From NCBI RefSeq assembly GCF_025949695.1, contig NZ_JAPDFL010000001.1, positions 3,971,501 to 4,035,500 on the forward strand: DNA of 64,000 nt, written 5' to 3'. Origin of the DNA: Pararhodobacter zhoushanensis (GTDB taxonomy: Bacteria > Pseudomonadota > Alphaproteobacteria > Rhodobacterales > Rhodobacteraceae). The notes under the pieces were generated by a model. The model was not told where the DNA came from and made no database searches. It saw nothing but the letters and a program-made list of their open reading frames with translations. The first letter of the stretch is position 1. Every line of letters starts with the position of its first letter. Below are positions 27,277 through 35,999 of the stretch, one piece after another. Position numbers and translations under genes: made by a program.

Positions 27277-28065
27277 GTGGCCAACACCGAACTACACAGA
27301 GCACGGGCATGGTGGGAGACGGTCAAGACCGTCGCCTTTGCCCTTCTGCTGGCCGGCCTGTTCCGCACCGTGCTGTTTCAGCCCTTCTGGATCCCCTCGG
27401 GCTCGATGAAGGAAACCCTGCTGATCGGCGATTTCCTCTTCGTCAACAAATTCGCCTATGGCTGGTCGCGCTGGTCCTGCCCGATGGGTCTGTGCCCGTT
27501 TGAGGGCCGCCTGTGGGAAACCCTGCCCGAGCGCGGCGATATCGTCGTCTTTCACCATCCCATCAGCGGCGACGATTACGTCAAACGCCTGATCGGCCTG
27601 CCCGGCGATCAGATCGAGCTGCGTCGCGGCCAGATCTGGCTCAACGGCACGCCCATTCCCCAGCGCCCCGACGGCGACTTTGTCGAGACTGCCGCCCCCC
27701 AGGGCCCCGGCGGCCACCAGCCGCGCTGTCAGAACCGCCCGGTCGCCGGCGGCGACTGCCGCAAGGCGCGCAGCATCGAGACCTTGCCGAATGGCGTCAG
27801 CTACCCGGTGCTCAACATCACCGACCGCGCCTTTGGCGACACCACGACCAGCTACACCGTCCCGCCGGGCCATGTCTTCGTCATGGGCGACAACCGCGAC
27901 AACTCGCTCGACTCGCGCTTTGAGCAGGCGCAGGGTGGCGTGGGCTTTGTCCCCCTCGAAAACCTGATCGGGCGCGCCGACCGGGTGTTGTTTTCCTCTG
28001 CGGGCAGCTCGCTCCTGGCCTTCTGGACCTGGCGCGGCGACCGCTTTTTTCACGCGTTGAACTGA
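27277..28065 (+). CDS. lepB: Signal peptidase I (second tandem copy)
   Basis: 262 residues from the GTG at 27277 (preceded by AAGGGGA). An alternative start at 27205 would add 24 basic residues. It is very close to the preceding copy across the whole length ([33 protein letters not shown], the Cys-rich insert [39 protein letters not shown]). Ser43 and Lys103 form the dyad, so both copies look active. The copies differ most in the 110-170 region, the likely substrate-facing part. The stop overlaps the rnc start (TGATG). Confidence 0.9.
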   Translation: MANTELHRARAWWETVKTVAFALLLAGLFRTVLFQPFWIPSGSMKETLLIGDFLFVNKFAYGWSRWSCPMGLCPFEGRLWETLPERGDIVVFHHPISGDDYVKRLIGLPGDQIELRRGQIWLNGTPIPQRPDGDFVETAAPQGPGGHQPRCQNRPVAGGDCRKARSIETLPNGVSYPVLNITDRAFGDTTTSYTVPPGHVFVMGDNRDNSLDSRFEQAQGGVGFVPLENLIGRADRVLFSSAGSSLLAFWTWRGDRFFHALN

Positions 28066-28761
28066 TGGCCCAAGCCCCCAAACTCTCGGCCGAACTGGTC
28101 GCCTTTGCTGACCGTCTCGGCCATGCCTTCCAGCGCCCCGAGCTGCTGATCCGCTCGGTCACCCATGCCTCGGCCGGGTCCAGCGTGCGGCCGCATAACC
28201 AGCGGCTGGAGTTTCTGGGCGACCGGGTGCTGGGGCTGGTCATGTCGGAAACGCTGTTCCGCGCCGACCGGCAGGCGACCGAGGGCCAGCTCGCCCCCCG
28301 CTTTAACGCCTTGGTGCGCAAGGAAACCTGCGCCGATGTGGCGCGGGCGATCGATCTGGGCGCGGTGCTGCGGTTGGGCCGGTCCGAGATGCTCTCGGGC
28401 GGGCGGCGCAAGGAAACCCTGCTGGGCGACGCGATGGAGGCGGTGCTGGCCGCCGTCTACCTCGATGCCGGGCTTGAGGCGGCGCGCGCGGTGATCCTGC
28501 GCCATTGGCGCGACAAGATCGAGCATGTCGATGACGATCTCGCGCGACCCCAAGACCGCGCTGCAGGAATGGGCGCAGGCGCGCGGCACCCCGCCGCCGA
28601 CCTACGCCGAGATCGGCCGCGAAGGCCCGCCCCACGCGCCGATGTTCACCATCGAGGCCCGGCTGCAGGACGGCCCCAGCGCCAGCGCCACCGCCGGGTC
28701 CAAACGCGCGGCGGAACAGGCAGCGGCGCGCGCGCTGCTGGCGCAGGTCGCCCCCGAATGA
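28065..28761 (+). pseudogene. rnc: Ribonuclease III, frameshifted between catalytic and dsRNA-binding domains
   Basis: Cleaves double-stranded RNA in rRNA and mRNA processing. The RIIID domain is intact in the first frame ([19 protein letters not shown], and [16 protein letters not shown] with the metal-binding acids). At about 28539 one extra base shifts the frame; the second frame continues [21 protein letters not shown] and the dsRBD ([32 protein letters not shown]) to 28761. Skipping C28539 gives a full ~231-residue RNase III with the linker length of its relatives. Read literally, the first frame would run on into the downstream permease. The error-versus-mutation question is raised in the findings. 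Confidence 0.85.
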
Positions 28762-29618
28762 CCCCTGCCGGAAACCGACGCGGCGCGCTGTTCATGGTGC
28801 TCTCGATGGCCGCGTTTTCGGCTGAAGACGCGTTTTTCAAAGCCGCCACGCAGCTGATCCCCGCCCCCAGCGCGATGATGGGCTTTGGCCTGCTGGGCAT
28901 GGCGATCTTCGCCCTCGCCGCGCTGATCCGTGGCGAAGCGCCGGTGCCCCGGATCACCAAAGGGCTTGCGATCCGCTCAGGCATCGAGGTCGGCGGGCGG
29001 CTCTTTTACTCGCTGGCGCTGGCCTTTGCCGGGCTGGGCGTGACCTCGGCCATCCTGCAGGCAACGCCGCTGGTGGTGGTCGCAGGCGCAGTCTGGCTGT
29101 TTGGCGAGATCGTCGGCTGGCGGCGCTGGCTCGCCATCGCGCTGGGGCTGAGCGGCGTTCTGCTGGTGCTGCGCCCGACCGGCACTGCGCTGGACCCGGC
29201 GGCGCTGTTTGCGGTGCTGGGCATGCTGGGCTTTGCCGGGCGCGACCTTGCCACCCGCGCAGCCCCCCTCAGCGTCACCAACGCGCAGCTCGGCGTTCTG
29301 GGCATGGGCGCGCTGGCCGTCGCCGGGCTGGTCGTGCAACTGGTCACCCTCGCGCCGATCACCCTGCCCGAACCGATGGCCGCGCTGCGTGTCGCAGGGG
29401 CAGCGGTCTTCGGCTGTATCGCCTATGCCTCGCTTACCGTGGCGATGCGCTCGGGCGAAGTCTCGGTCGTGACGCCCTTCCGCTACACGAGACTGGTCTT
29501 CGCGCTGATCCTCGCCGCGTTGCTCTTTGACGAGACACCGGACGGCATCATGCTGCTCGGCTCGGCGCTGATCGTCGGATCGGGCCTTTTTACGCTGGCG
29601 CGCGCCCGCCCACGCTAA
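28758..29618 (+). CDS. DMT-superfamily (EamA) permease
   Basis: 286 residues, about ten membrane helices in two EamA repeats (roughly 10-130 and 145-280). The first repeat includes [25 protein letters not shown] and [24 protein letters not shown], the second [26 protein letters not shown]. The EamA family exports amino acids or other metabolites; no substrate can be assigned. The ATG overlaps the rnc stop (ATGA). The gene sits between rnc and era, which are normally adjacent. Confidence 0.85.
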   Translation: MTPAGNRRGALFMVLSMAAFSAEDAFFKAATQLIPAPSAMMGFGLLGMAIFALAALIRGEAPVPRITKGLAIRSGIEVGGRLFYSLALAFAGLGVTSAILQATPLVVVAGAVWLFGEIVGWRRWLAIALGLSGVLLVLRPTGTALDPAALFAVLGMLGFAGRDLATRAAPLSVTNAQLGVLGMGALAVAGLVVQLVTLAPITLPEPMAALRVAGAAVFGCIAYASLTVAMRSGEVSVVTPFRYTRLVFALILAALLFDETPDGIMLLGSALIVGSGLFTLARARPR

Positions 29619-29684
29619 CGCAGCAGTATGGCGCAGCGCCGCGCCATGGTATAAGGCCCGCAGCTGACCAGCCAAGGACCGACC

Positions 29685-30596
29685 ATGACCACACGCGCGG
29701 GCTTCGTTGCCCTGATCGGAGAGCCCAATGCGGGCAAATCCACCCTTCTGAACCGGATGGTCGGGGCCAAGGTCTCGATCGTGACTCATAAGGTCCAAAC
29801 CACCCGCACCCGGATCCGGGGCATCGCCATGGCGGGCGAGACGCAGATCATCTTCGTCGACACGCCCGGCCTGTTCCGCCCGCGCCGCCGGCTCGACCGC
29901 GCCATGGTGGCGGCGGCCTGGACGGGGGCGGCGGATGCCGAGATCGTCGTGCTGCTGATCGAGGCCCATCGCGGGCTGACCGAAGGCGGCAAGGCGGTGA
30001 TCCAGACGCTGAAAGACCGCGCGATCGAAGGCCAGCGCGTCGCACTGGCCATCAACAAGATCGACAAGGTCAAGGCCGAGGCCCTGCTGCGCCTGACCGA
30101 AGAGGTCAACGCGATCTATCCGTTCGAGGAAACCTTCCTGATCTCGGCCGAACGCGGCCACGGAACCGAGCACCTCAAGGAATGGCTGGCGCAAAGCCTG
30201 CCCGAAGGGCCGTGGCTCTACCCCGAAGACCAGATCGCCGACCTGCCCCTGCGCATGATCGCCGCCGAAATGACGCGCGAAAAACTGACCCTGCGCCTGC
30301 ATCAGGAACTGCCCTACGAGCTGACGGTCGAAACCGAAGCCTGGGAGGACCGCCCCGATGGCTCGACCAAGATCGACCAGATCATCTATGTCGCCCGCGA
30401 CGGTCACAAGGGCATCGTGCTGGGTCACAAGGGCGAGACGGTGAAAACCATCGGCCAACAGGCCCGCGCCGAAATCGCCAGCTTCCTGGACCGGCCGGTG
30501 CATCTGTTCCTGACCGTCAAGGTCCGCGAGAACTGGCTGAACGAATCCGAGCGCTACACCGAAATGGGCCTCGATTTCCGCGACGGCCATGCCTGA
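29685..30596 (+). CDS. era: Ribosome-assembly GTPase Era
   Basis: Binds 16S rRNA near its 3' end during 30S maturation. 303 residues. G1 is GEPNAGKS (12-19), G3 DTPGLF, G4 NKID and G5 SAERG. The C-terminal KH domain shows ELPYELTVETEAWEDR and IVLGHKGETVKTIGQQARAEIASFL. The start follows a short spacer after the permease gene. The usual neighbour recO is absent; a DUF1491 gene follows. Confidence 0.96.
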   Translation: MTTRAGFVALIGEPNAGKSTLLNRMVGAKVSIVTHKVQTTRTRIRGIAMAGETQIIFVDTPGLFRPRRRLDRAMVAAAWTGAADAEIVVLLIEAHRGLTEGGKAVIQTLKDRAIEGQRVALAINKIDKVKAEALLRLTEEVNAIYPFEETFLISAERGHGTEHLKEWLAQSLPEGPWLYPEDQIADLPLRMIAAEMTREKLTLRLHQELPYELTVETEAWEDRPDGSTKIDQIIYVARDGHKGIVLGHKGETVKTIGQQARAEIASFLDRPVHLFLTVKVRENWLNESERYTEMGLDFRDGHA

Positions 30597-30603
30597 CCCG
30601 CGC

Positions 30604-30694
30604 ATCATCTGTCGAGAAATATCCACGGGTGGAGTCCAGAGGAGGGGGCGTGCCCCCTCCTCTGGCTGGGGGTTTGGGGGCGAGCAGCCCCCCA
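30604..30694 (+). repeat. Right-half GGATATTT-family element with long hairpin, upstream copy flanking the DUF1491 gene
   Basis: ATCATCTGTC (30604-30613) and AAATATCC (30617-30624) begin 7 bases after era. A 14-bp perfect stem follows (30636-30649 with 30652-30665, two-base loop), then a second GC hairpin ending near 30694. The whole segment from 30617 is repeated in inverted orientation at 31055-31136 with only a few differences and an identical ~36-base centre. Confidence 0.75.
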
Positions 30695-30705
30695 ACCTGC
30701 CCGTC

Positions 30706-31041
30706 ATGACCCCCCGCCTCACCGCCAGCTTCTGGGTCCACGCCTACCTCACCCGCCTGCGCCTGGCTGAAATCCCGGCCTTTGTGGTGAAAAAAGGCGA
30801 TGAAACCGCCGGTGCCGTGCTGGTCAAGCAATCCCCGCTCGACCGCACCGCCACCCTGCACCAGCGCCAGTTCGACCTGATGGCCGACACCCGCCGCTGG
30901 ACGCAGATCGCCAGCGGACCCGAGCCCGAAATCGACGCGCTGATCGCCCGCGAACGCGCGCGCGATCCGGATCTGTGGGTGATCGAGGTCGAGGACCGCG
31001 CGGGGCGCACGCTGCTGGAAGAACCCGGGTTCGACGCGTAA
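30706..31041 (+). CDS. DUF1491 family protein
   Basis: 111 residues, recognised by the alphaproteobacterial DUF1491 pattern: RLTASFWVHAYLTRLRLAEIPAFVVKKGDETAGAVLVK, QRQFDLMADTRRW near the middle, and ERARDPDLWVIEVEDRAGRTLLEEPGF at the end. The function is unknown; the fold is predicted soluble and mixed alpha/beta. The start ATG 30706 is chosen because the longer frame to 30589 would translate the repeat element. The gene lies between two large inverted copies of the intergenic repeat. Confidence 0.85.
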   Translation: MTPRLTASFWVHAYLTRLRLAEIPAFVVKKGDETAGAVLVKQSPLDRTATLHQRQFDLMADTRRWTQIASGPEPEIDALIARERARDPDLWVIEVEDRAGRTLLEEPGFDA

Positions 31042-31054
31042 CAGCACTGGTGGC

Positions 31055-31147
31055 GTCGGGGGGCTGCTCGCCCCCCGAACCCCCTCGCCAGAGGAGGGGG
31101 CACGCCCCCTCCTCTGGACTCCTCCCGCGGATATTTAGAGACAGAAA
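31055..31147 (-). repeat. Inverted copy of the hairpin/GGATATTT element, downstream of the DUF1491 gene
   Basis: Contains the stem CCAGAGGAGGGGGC / GCCCCCTCCTCTGG (31088-31101 with 31104-31117), identical to that at 30636-30665, and the arm GGATATTT (31129-31136) with AGAGACAGA. Read on the minus strand it aligns with 30617-30694 almost base for base (one 2-base gap). Confidence 0.75.
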
Positions 31148-31156
31148 ATACGCGCA

Positions 31157-31184
31157 TTGTTTCGGGCGCGCGCTGCCCTATGTT
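31157..31184 (+). promoter_or_regulatory. Predicted promoter of msrA
   Basis: TTGTTT (31157-31162), a 16-base spacer and TATGTT (31179-31184), about 28 bases before the msrA ATG. AGGGAG lies at the ribosome-site position (31198-31203). Confidence 0.4.
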
Positions 31185-31211
31185 TAGGGGCATCCAAAGG
31201 GAGAGACCGCG

Positions 31212-31859
31212 ATGCTGTTCTCATCGAAATCGTATGACATGGTGACCCCGTCCGAGGCGCTGCCCGGCCGGTCCCAGCCGATCCCCACCGCTGACACGCA
31301 TTTCCTCAGCGCCCGCCCGCTGACCGCCCCTGTGCCCGAAGGCATGGAAGTGGCGATCTTCGGCATGGGCTGTTTCTGGGGCGTCGAGCGGTTGTTCTGG
31401 AACACACCCGGCGTCTGGGTCACCATGGTGGGATACGGCGCGGGCTACACACCCAACCCGACCTATCAGGAGGTCTGCACCGGCCGCACCGGGCATAACG
31501 AGCTGGTGCGCGTGGTCTATGACCCGACCAAGCTCAGCTATGACGATCTGCTCAAGATCTTCTGGGAGGGGCATGATCCGACGCAAGGCATGCGTCAGGG
31601 CGGTGACCGGGGCACGCAGTACCGCAGCGGCATCTATCCCACGACCACCGCGCAACGCGAGGCCGCCGAGGCGAGCCGCACGCTCTATCAGGAGCGTCTG
31701 CGCGATGCGCAGCTGGGCACCATCACCACCGAAATCCGCGATGCGCCACCATTCTACATGGCCGAGGATTATCACCAGCAGTATCTGGCGAAGAACCCCG
31801 ACGGCTATTGCGGGATTGGCGGCACCGGGGTCACCTGCCCCGTGGGCCTTGCGGTCTGA
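31212..31859 (+). CDS. msrA: Peptide methionine sulfoxide reductase MsrA
   Basis: Reduces the S-epimer of methionine sulfoxide in proteins, a repair of oxidative damage. 215 residues. The catalytic Cys54 is in [14 protein letters not shown]. The family blocks [47 protein letters not shown] and the C-terminal [16 protein letters not shown] are intact. Resolving cysteines lie in [14 protein letters not shown]. It is cytoplasmic, since no signal peptide is seen. Confidence 0.96.
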   Translation: MLFSSKSYDMVTPSEALPGRSQPIPTADTHFLSARPLTAPVPEGMEVAIFGMGCFWGVERLFWNTPGVWVTMVGYGAGYTPNPTYQEVCTGRTGHNELVRVVYDPTKLSYDDLLKIFWEGHDPTQGMRQGGDRGTQYRSGIYPTTTAQREAAEASRTLYQERLRDAQLGTITTEIRDAPPFYMAEDYHQQYLAKNPDGYCGIGGTGVTCPVGLAV

Positions 31860-31902
31860 GCGCTGACAGGCTACGCGAACCGGGTATTTCCGGAGAGCCC
31901 GC

Positions 31903-32772
31903 ATGACCACTTTCACCGCGCTGACCACCCTTGGCGATGAAACCCGGGCGCAAGCCCTGGGCGAAGCGCTTGAAGAGCTTGACCCGGCGCCGGTTGGCGT
32001 CGGCGTCTTCGAGCTGGAGGATGGCTCGGGCCTGTGGGAGGTCGGCGCGTATTTCACCGACACCCCCGACGATATCGCGCTGACCCTGATGGCCGCCGCC
32101 TTTGGTGCCGCCGAATTCGCCGTGTCGGAACTGCCGGATATCGACTGGGTCGCCCATGTCCGGCGCGAGTTGAAGCCGGTCGAGGCCGGGCGCTTCTTCG
32201 TTTACGGCAGCCATGATGCCGACAAACTGCCGGTCGACCGCATCGGCCTGCTGATCGAGGCCGCCATGGCCTTCGGCACCGGCCACCACGGCACCACGCT
32301 GGGCTGCCTGCGGGCGCTCGACCGGCTGGCAAGCGGCGGCTTTCAGGGCAAGAATGTCATCGATGTGGGCTGCGGCACTGCCGTTCTGGCGATGGCCGCC
32401 GCGAAAATCTGGCCCGATATGGTGCTGGCCACCGACATCGATCAGGTCGCCGTCGATGTGGCCGAGGCGAACGTCATGGCCAACGGCCTCGATGGCCGGG
32501 TCGAATGCCTCGAGGCGATGGGCTTCGAGAACCCGGTGATCCACAAGCGCGCGCCCTATGATCTGGTCTTCGCCAATATCCTCAAAGGCCCGCTGATCCA
32601 GATCGCCCCCGACATGGCCAAACACACCGAGACCGGCAGCCTCGCCATCCTCTCGGGCCTGCTGACGACTCAGGCCAGCGATGTTCTGGCCGCCTATACC
32701 GCCGCCGGCTTCACCGAGGTCGAGCGTGAGGAAATCGGCGACTGGACCACGCTGGTGCTGCGCCGCGCCTGA
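31903..32772 (+). CDS. prmA: Ribosomal protein L11 methyltransferase
   Basis: SAM-dependent methylation of L11. 289 residues with an N-terminal substrate domain (about 1-110) and a Rossmann methyltransferase core: GRFFVYG, the PrmA-typical AMAFGTGHHGTTLGCL, motif I VIDVGCGTAVLAMAAAKIW, motif II ATDIDQVAVDVAEAN, and the catalytic NIL region LVFANILKGPLI. It lies 43 bases after msrA on the same strand and is probably cotranscribed. Confidence 0.93.
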   Translation: MTTFTALTTLGDETRAQALGEALEELDPAPVGVGVFELEDGSGLWEVGAYFTDTPDDIALTLMAAAFGAAEFAVSELPDIDWVAHVRRELKPVEAGRFFVYGSHDADKLPVDRIGLLIEAAMAFGTGHHGTTLGCLRALDRLASGGFQGKNVIDVGCGTAVLAMAAAKIWPDMVLATDIDQVAVDVAEANVMANGLDGRVECLEAMGFENPVIHKRAPYDLVFANILKGPLIQIAPDMAKHTETGSLAILSGLLTTQASDVLAAYTAAGFTEVEREEIGDWTTLVLRRA

Positions 32773-32826
32773 TTTTTGCCGCATTGAGCCCTCAAACTGA
32801 CACGCCTGTCCGTTTCGAGGTCTCAC

Positions 32827-33138
32827 ATGCCCAGCATTGATTTCCGCACCCGTCTTGATCACGTCCTCGCGTCCCGGGTCGAGGCGCGCAAAGAACAACA
32901 GCACAGGCCCGCGCAGCGACTGGTGCGCGGTTTGAGCGTGATCGCCGGGACGCTGGTGTGTTTCTTCGTGCTCAAAGCCGCCGCGCTGGCGCATGACGGG
33001 CAGGCGTTTGCCGCGCCAGCCCCCGCCGAACCCGGCATCAGCGCGCAGATCTATCACTGGTTCGCCGGTGCGGACCCGATCAGCAGCACGCTGGCCTATG
33101 CCCTGCGCGCCCCGGAACCTGCGCCCGTCACCCTCTGA
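32827..33138 (+). CDS. Small single-pass membrane protein, unknown function
   Basis: 103 residues not assigned to any family. Residues 1-35 are charged and basic (RTRLDHVLASRVEARKEQQH), one hydrophobic helix spans about 37-56 (GLSVIAGTLVCFFVLKAAAL), and the rest is a short Ala/Pro-rich tail probably in the periplasm. It has a good coding bias and start context after prmA. Similar small proteins occur in Rhodobacteraceae, but no role can be given. Confidence 0.6.
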   Translation: MPSIDFRTRLDHVLASRVEARKEQQHRPAQRLVRGLSVIAGTLVCFFVLKAAALAHDGQAFAAPAPAEPGISAQIYHWFAGADPISSTLAYALRAPEPAPVTL

Positions 33139-33156
33139 CCCCCCTAAAAACCAAAA

Positions 33157-33181
33157 CGCCGCGCCGGTTTCCCGGGCGGCG
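33157..33181 (-). terminator. Intrinsic terminator after the DUF1127 gene
   Basis: A GC-rich stem (CGCCG-C-GCCGG with CCGGGCGGCG) is followed on the minus strand by TTTTGGTTTTTAG. It lies between two convergent genes and may serve both. Confidence 0.6.
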
Positions 33182-33206
33182 CAGGTGTCATCATGGTCTG
33201 TGGCGA

Positions 33207-33416
33207 TCAGCGCAGAGCGTCGATCACGTCGGCGATGTCGCCGCGGCACAGTCCGATATCGTCGAGCTCGCGATCCGAAAGCCGGGACAGCTCGCGGCGG
33301 GTGATGCGCTTGTCATTCCACGCCGCATAGCGGGCAAAGGCGTCGGCGAACGAGAACCCGAGGCTGCGGCCGAACACGCCGTCAGCAACGGGGCGGGCGG
33401 AGGCAAAAAAGGCCAT
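33207..33416 (-). CDS. DUF1127 small protein
   Basis: 69 residues. The C-terminal DUF1127 motif ITRRELSRLSDRELDDIGLCRGDI is intact. The N-terminus (MAFFASARPVADGVFG) is variable. Such short arginine-rich proteins are common in alphaproteobacteria; some bind RNA or affect phosphate and carbon responses, but no specific role follows from this sequence. GGAG lies just before the ATG. A 15-base palindrome (GAAGCA-TTG-TGCTTC, 33445-33459) lies in its upstream leader. Confidence 0.8.
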   Translation of the reverse strand: MAFFASARPVADGVFGRSLGFSFADAFARYAAWNDKRITRRELSRLSDRELDDIGLCRGDIADVIDALR

Positions 33417-33737
33417 CGTAGGCTCCTGTCATTTCAACTTTGATGAAGCATTGTGCTTCTGGAGTTCAAATAGCCCCAGCAGGCAGCAATGAGAAGACAG
33501 AGTACGCGCAATCCCGCCATGCAGGTGCAGCATAGCTTGGGGCACGCACGGCACGCCCCTCTCGCGATAGTCACGGATGGAATACGAACAACTTACGGCC
33601 AAATGCGTCGGATGCAACAGAGAAGTGACAGCCCGACGCAAGATTCGGCCTTTACGCTGGTCAATGTTCCCTTTTCGTGCTAACTCTTTGGCAAGGTTTG
33701 AACAACAAGCCACCATGATGAACAGGCAGAATCACCG
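33417..33737. other. Intergenic region between divergent DUF1127 gene and ruvC
   Basis: 321 bases, lower in GC than its surroundings, with no convincing gene; short open frames here lack family features. It holds the palindrome at 33445-33459 and GTTC-N7-GTGC at 33666-33680. The latter is one mismatch from the alphaproteobacterial LexA box GTTC-N7-GTTC and lies 58 bases upstream of ruvC. I looked for a tRNA and found none. Confidence 0.4.
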
Positions 33738-34244
33738 ATGCGAGTTTTGGGAATCGACCCCGGTTTGCGCAATCTCGGCTGGGGGGTGATTGACGTCGAC
33801 GGCTCACGCCTGCGCCATGTCGCAAACGGCGTGCTGCATTCGGACGGAACGCAGGATCTGGCCTCACGCCTGCTGGACCTGCACCGCCAGCTTGAGCGAG
33901 TCGTCCGCAGCCAGCGCCCCGATTGCGCCGCTGTCGAGCAGACCTTCGTCAACAAAGACGCCGTCGCCACGCTGAAACTGGGCCACGCCCGCGCCATTGC
34001 CTTGCTGGTGCCGGCGCAGGCCGGTCTGACGGTGGGCGAATACGCCCCGAATGCGGTGAAAAAGGCCGTGGTGGGCGTGGGCAAGGCGGCCAAGGTTCAG
34101 GTCGATCACATGGTGCGCATGCAGCTGCCCGGCGTTGTGATCGACGGGCCGGATGCTGCCGATGCGCTGGCCGTCGCGATCTGTCACGCCTTTCACATGC
34201 AGACCACCGGGCGGTTGCAAGCGGCCCTGCGCGCTGCCGGTTAA
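33738..34244 (+). CDS. ruvC: Holliday junction resolvase RuvC
   Basis: 168 residues. RNase H-like fold with the first catalytic Asp in [20 protein letters not shown], Glu in [13 protein letters not shown], and the late acidic pair in [17 protein letters not shown]. It resolves Holliday junctions made by RuvAB. First gene of the ruv cluster. Confidence 0.95.
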   Translation: MRVLGIDPGLRNLGWGVIDVDGSRLRHVANGVLHSDGTQDLASRLLDLHRQLERVVRSQRPDCAAVEQTFVNKDAVATLKLGHARAIALLVPAQAGLTVGEYAPNAVKKAVVGVGKAAKVQVDHMVRMQLPGVVIDGPDAADALAVAICHAFHMQTTGRLQAALRAAG

Positions 34245-34277
34245 CGCTTTTCGCCCTCTCACCACAGGACCATCGCC

Positions 34278-34958
34278 ATGATCGGCAAACTCTCGGGCCG
34301 CATTGACTACCGCGCCGCCGACCACGTGCTGCTCGACGTCAAGGGCGTCGGCTATATCGTCCATGTCTCAGACCGCACGTTGATGGCCCTGCCCGGCCCC
34401 GGCGGCATGGCGGCGCTCTATACCGAGCTTCTGGTGCGCGAGGATCTGCTGCAGCTGTTTGGCTTCCTCACGCTGGTGGAAAAGGAATGGCACCGGCTGC
34501 TGGTTTCCGTTCAGGGCGTCGGGGCCAAGGCGGCCATGGCGATTCTGGGCACGCTTGGGCCCGAAGGCGTTTCGCGTGCAATTGCGATCGGGGACGCCAA
34601 CGCCGTGCGCAAAGCGCCGGGGGTCGGTCCGAAACTGGCACAGCGCGTGGTGCTCGAGCTGAAGGACAAGGCACCCGCCGTCATGGCCATGGGCGGGACC
34701 GCGCCCGATCTGGACGGCGATTCGATGGTCATCGAACCGACCGAGGCCCCTGCCCCGGAACCGGTGGCCAAAGCCCCCGCCAAACCCTCAGCCCGCCGTC
34801 AGGCCCAGCAAACGCAGGCCGACGCGCTCTCGGCCCTGACCAACCTCGGCTATGGACCGTCCGAGGCCGCGCAGGCCGTCGCCACGGCTGCCGAAGAGGA
34901 AACCGAAACCTCAGGCCTGATCCGCGCCGCGCTGAAACTGCTGGCGCCCAAGGGCTGA
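34278..34958 (+). CDS. ruvA: Holliday junction branch-migration protein RuvA
   Basis: 226 residues. The N-terminal OB fold ([30 protein letters not shown]) is followed by helix-hairpin-helix motifs ([17 protein letters not shown] and [19 protein letters not shown]). An acidic Pro/Ala linker leads to the RuvB-contacting domain III ([16 protein letters not shown]). Tetramers hold the junction while RuvB drives migration. 33 bases after ruvC. Confidence 0.95.
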   Translation: MIGKLSGRIDYRAADHVLLDVKGVGYIVHVSDRTLMALPGPGGMAALYTELLVREDLLQLFGFLTLVEKEWHRLLVSVQGVGAKAAMAILGTLGPEGVSRAIAIGDANAVRKAPGVGPKLAQRVVLELKDKAPAVMAMGGTAPDLDGDSMVIEPTEAPAPEPVAKAPAKPSARRQAQQTQADALSALTNLGYGPSEAAQAVATAAEEETETSGLIRAALKLLAPKG

Positions 34959-34962
34959 GCCG

Positions 34963-35844
34963 ATGGATTTTCGTCACCTCCTGCAGGGTCTCGACGTGCC
35001 GCTGACGGGCATCGCGCTTTGCCTGCACAAGCCGCCAACCCGGCGCGAACGCGACGCCCTGGCCCTGATGATCGACTCGGCGCCCGCTTTGTTCGAGGCC
35101 TATCAGGCAACGCATGCGCGCAGCCCGCAGGCAACGCTGCAAGCCCGGCGGATCATGGCCTCGTTCCTGATGCGCAGCCCCGGCGAGTTGGTTTTCGTCG
35201 GGCTCTATCGCCAGAATGGCTGGACCGAGCGCACCGCCGACGAGCTCGAGAACGACCCGCTGCTGCGACAGGTGGACGATCTTACCGGCGGCCATGTCCG
35301 CACGACGGCCGACACCTCAGCTGGCGACCAGCCCGGGCGCGCCTGTTTCGACCTCGTGCCGATGCCCGAACTCGCCGAACTCAAGGGTCGCCTTGTGGTA
35401 CGCGATCCCGGTTCGCGCGCCTACATGCGGCTTGCCGAGACAACACCGCTTGAGATCCTCGAAATCGCGCGCACCCCGGACCTGTCGCCACCAATGCCCG
35501 ATTGGCGGGACTTGACGCTGCACACCCCGACGCTGCGCATCCTGCCGACCCGCTGGGCCGAGCAGTTGCGCCAGTGGCGCGGCATCTACCTGATCGTCGA
35601 CGAGACGGACGGCGCCCGCTACGTTGGTGCGGCCTACGGCGAGGAAAACCTGCTCGGTCGCTGGCGCGCGCATGTCGCGCATGAAATCGGCGTCACCGCC
35701 AAACTGTCCCGCCGGAACCCGGCCAGTTTCCGTTTCTCGATCCTCGACCTCCTTTCCCCGGCGGCCACCATCGACGAGGTGACGCGCGCGGAACAACAAT
35801 GGATGGTGCGCCTGCACAGCAGACAGTATGGGTTGAATGCGTGA
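34963..35844 (+). CDS. GIY-YIG nuclease-domain protein with unknown N-terminal region, inside the ruv cluster
   Basis: 293 residues. Residues 1-200 match no family I recognise. Residues 206-293 form a GIY-YIG domain with all five expected positions: GIY at 207-209, YVG at 220-222, Arg233 or Arg235 in LLGRWRAH, Glu277 in TRAEQQWM, and Asn292 in QYGLNA. It is thus a plausible metal-dependent nuclease. It begins 4 bases after ruvA and precedes ruvB by 155 bases. Codon use and GC look like the neighbours, so recent import is not obvious. It might process recombination or repair intermediates, or be an unrelated insertion. Confidence 0.75.
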   Translation: MDFRHLLQGLDVPLTGIALCLHKPPTRRERDALALMIDSAPALFEAYQATHARSPQATLQARRIMASFLMRSPGELVFVGLYRQNGWTERTADELENDPLLRQVDDLTGGHVRTTADTSAGDQPGRACFDLVPMPELAELKGRLVVRDPGSRAYMRLAETTPLEILEIARTPDLSPPMPDWRDLTLHTPTLRILPTRWAEQLRQWRGIYLIVDETDGARYVGAAYGEENLLGRWRAHVAHEIGVTAKLSRRNPASFRFSILDLLSPAATIDEVTRAEQQWMVRLHSRQYGLNA

Positions 35845-35935
35845 AGCGTCCGTTAACAGGTGCCGCCAGGGGACATTTGTGAAGAAAAGGCTAACGCGAT
35901 ATTGTAACCCGTTGAAAATATTCGTCTCATGACCC

Positions 35936-35952
35936 TGTCCCATCGTGGGACA
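35936..35952. promoter_or_regulatory. Perfect 17-base palindrome upstream of ruvB
   Basis: TGTCCCA-TCG-TGGGACA, 48 bases before the ruvB ATG, in a spacer that also includes an AT-rich stretch (GAAAATATTCG). Operator-like, with no recognised regulator. Confidence 0.4.
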
Positions 35953-35999
35953 TCCTCACGTCCCTTGCCCGGACAGTCCTTTGGGATCACTCTCGCCCC

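Noticed and set aside
28065..29618. Apparent RNase III-permease fusion of 517 residues
   Set aside because: The join arises only because of the frameshift in rnc. The dsRBD is intact in the adjacent frame and the permease has its own ATG with an ATGA overlap.
30589..30706. Extended N-terminus of the DUF1491 protein
   Set aside because: The added residues are translated from the intergenic hairpin repeat, and family similarity begins at the ATG at 30706.
33417..33737. Possible tRNA or small protein gene in the AT-richer spacer
   Set aside because: No cloverleaf with anticodon and T-arm could be drawn, and the short open frames lack a ribosome site with conserved-looking sequence.
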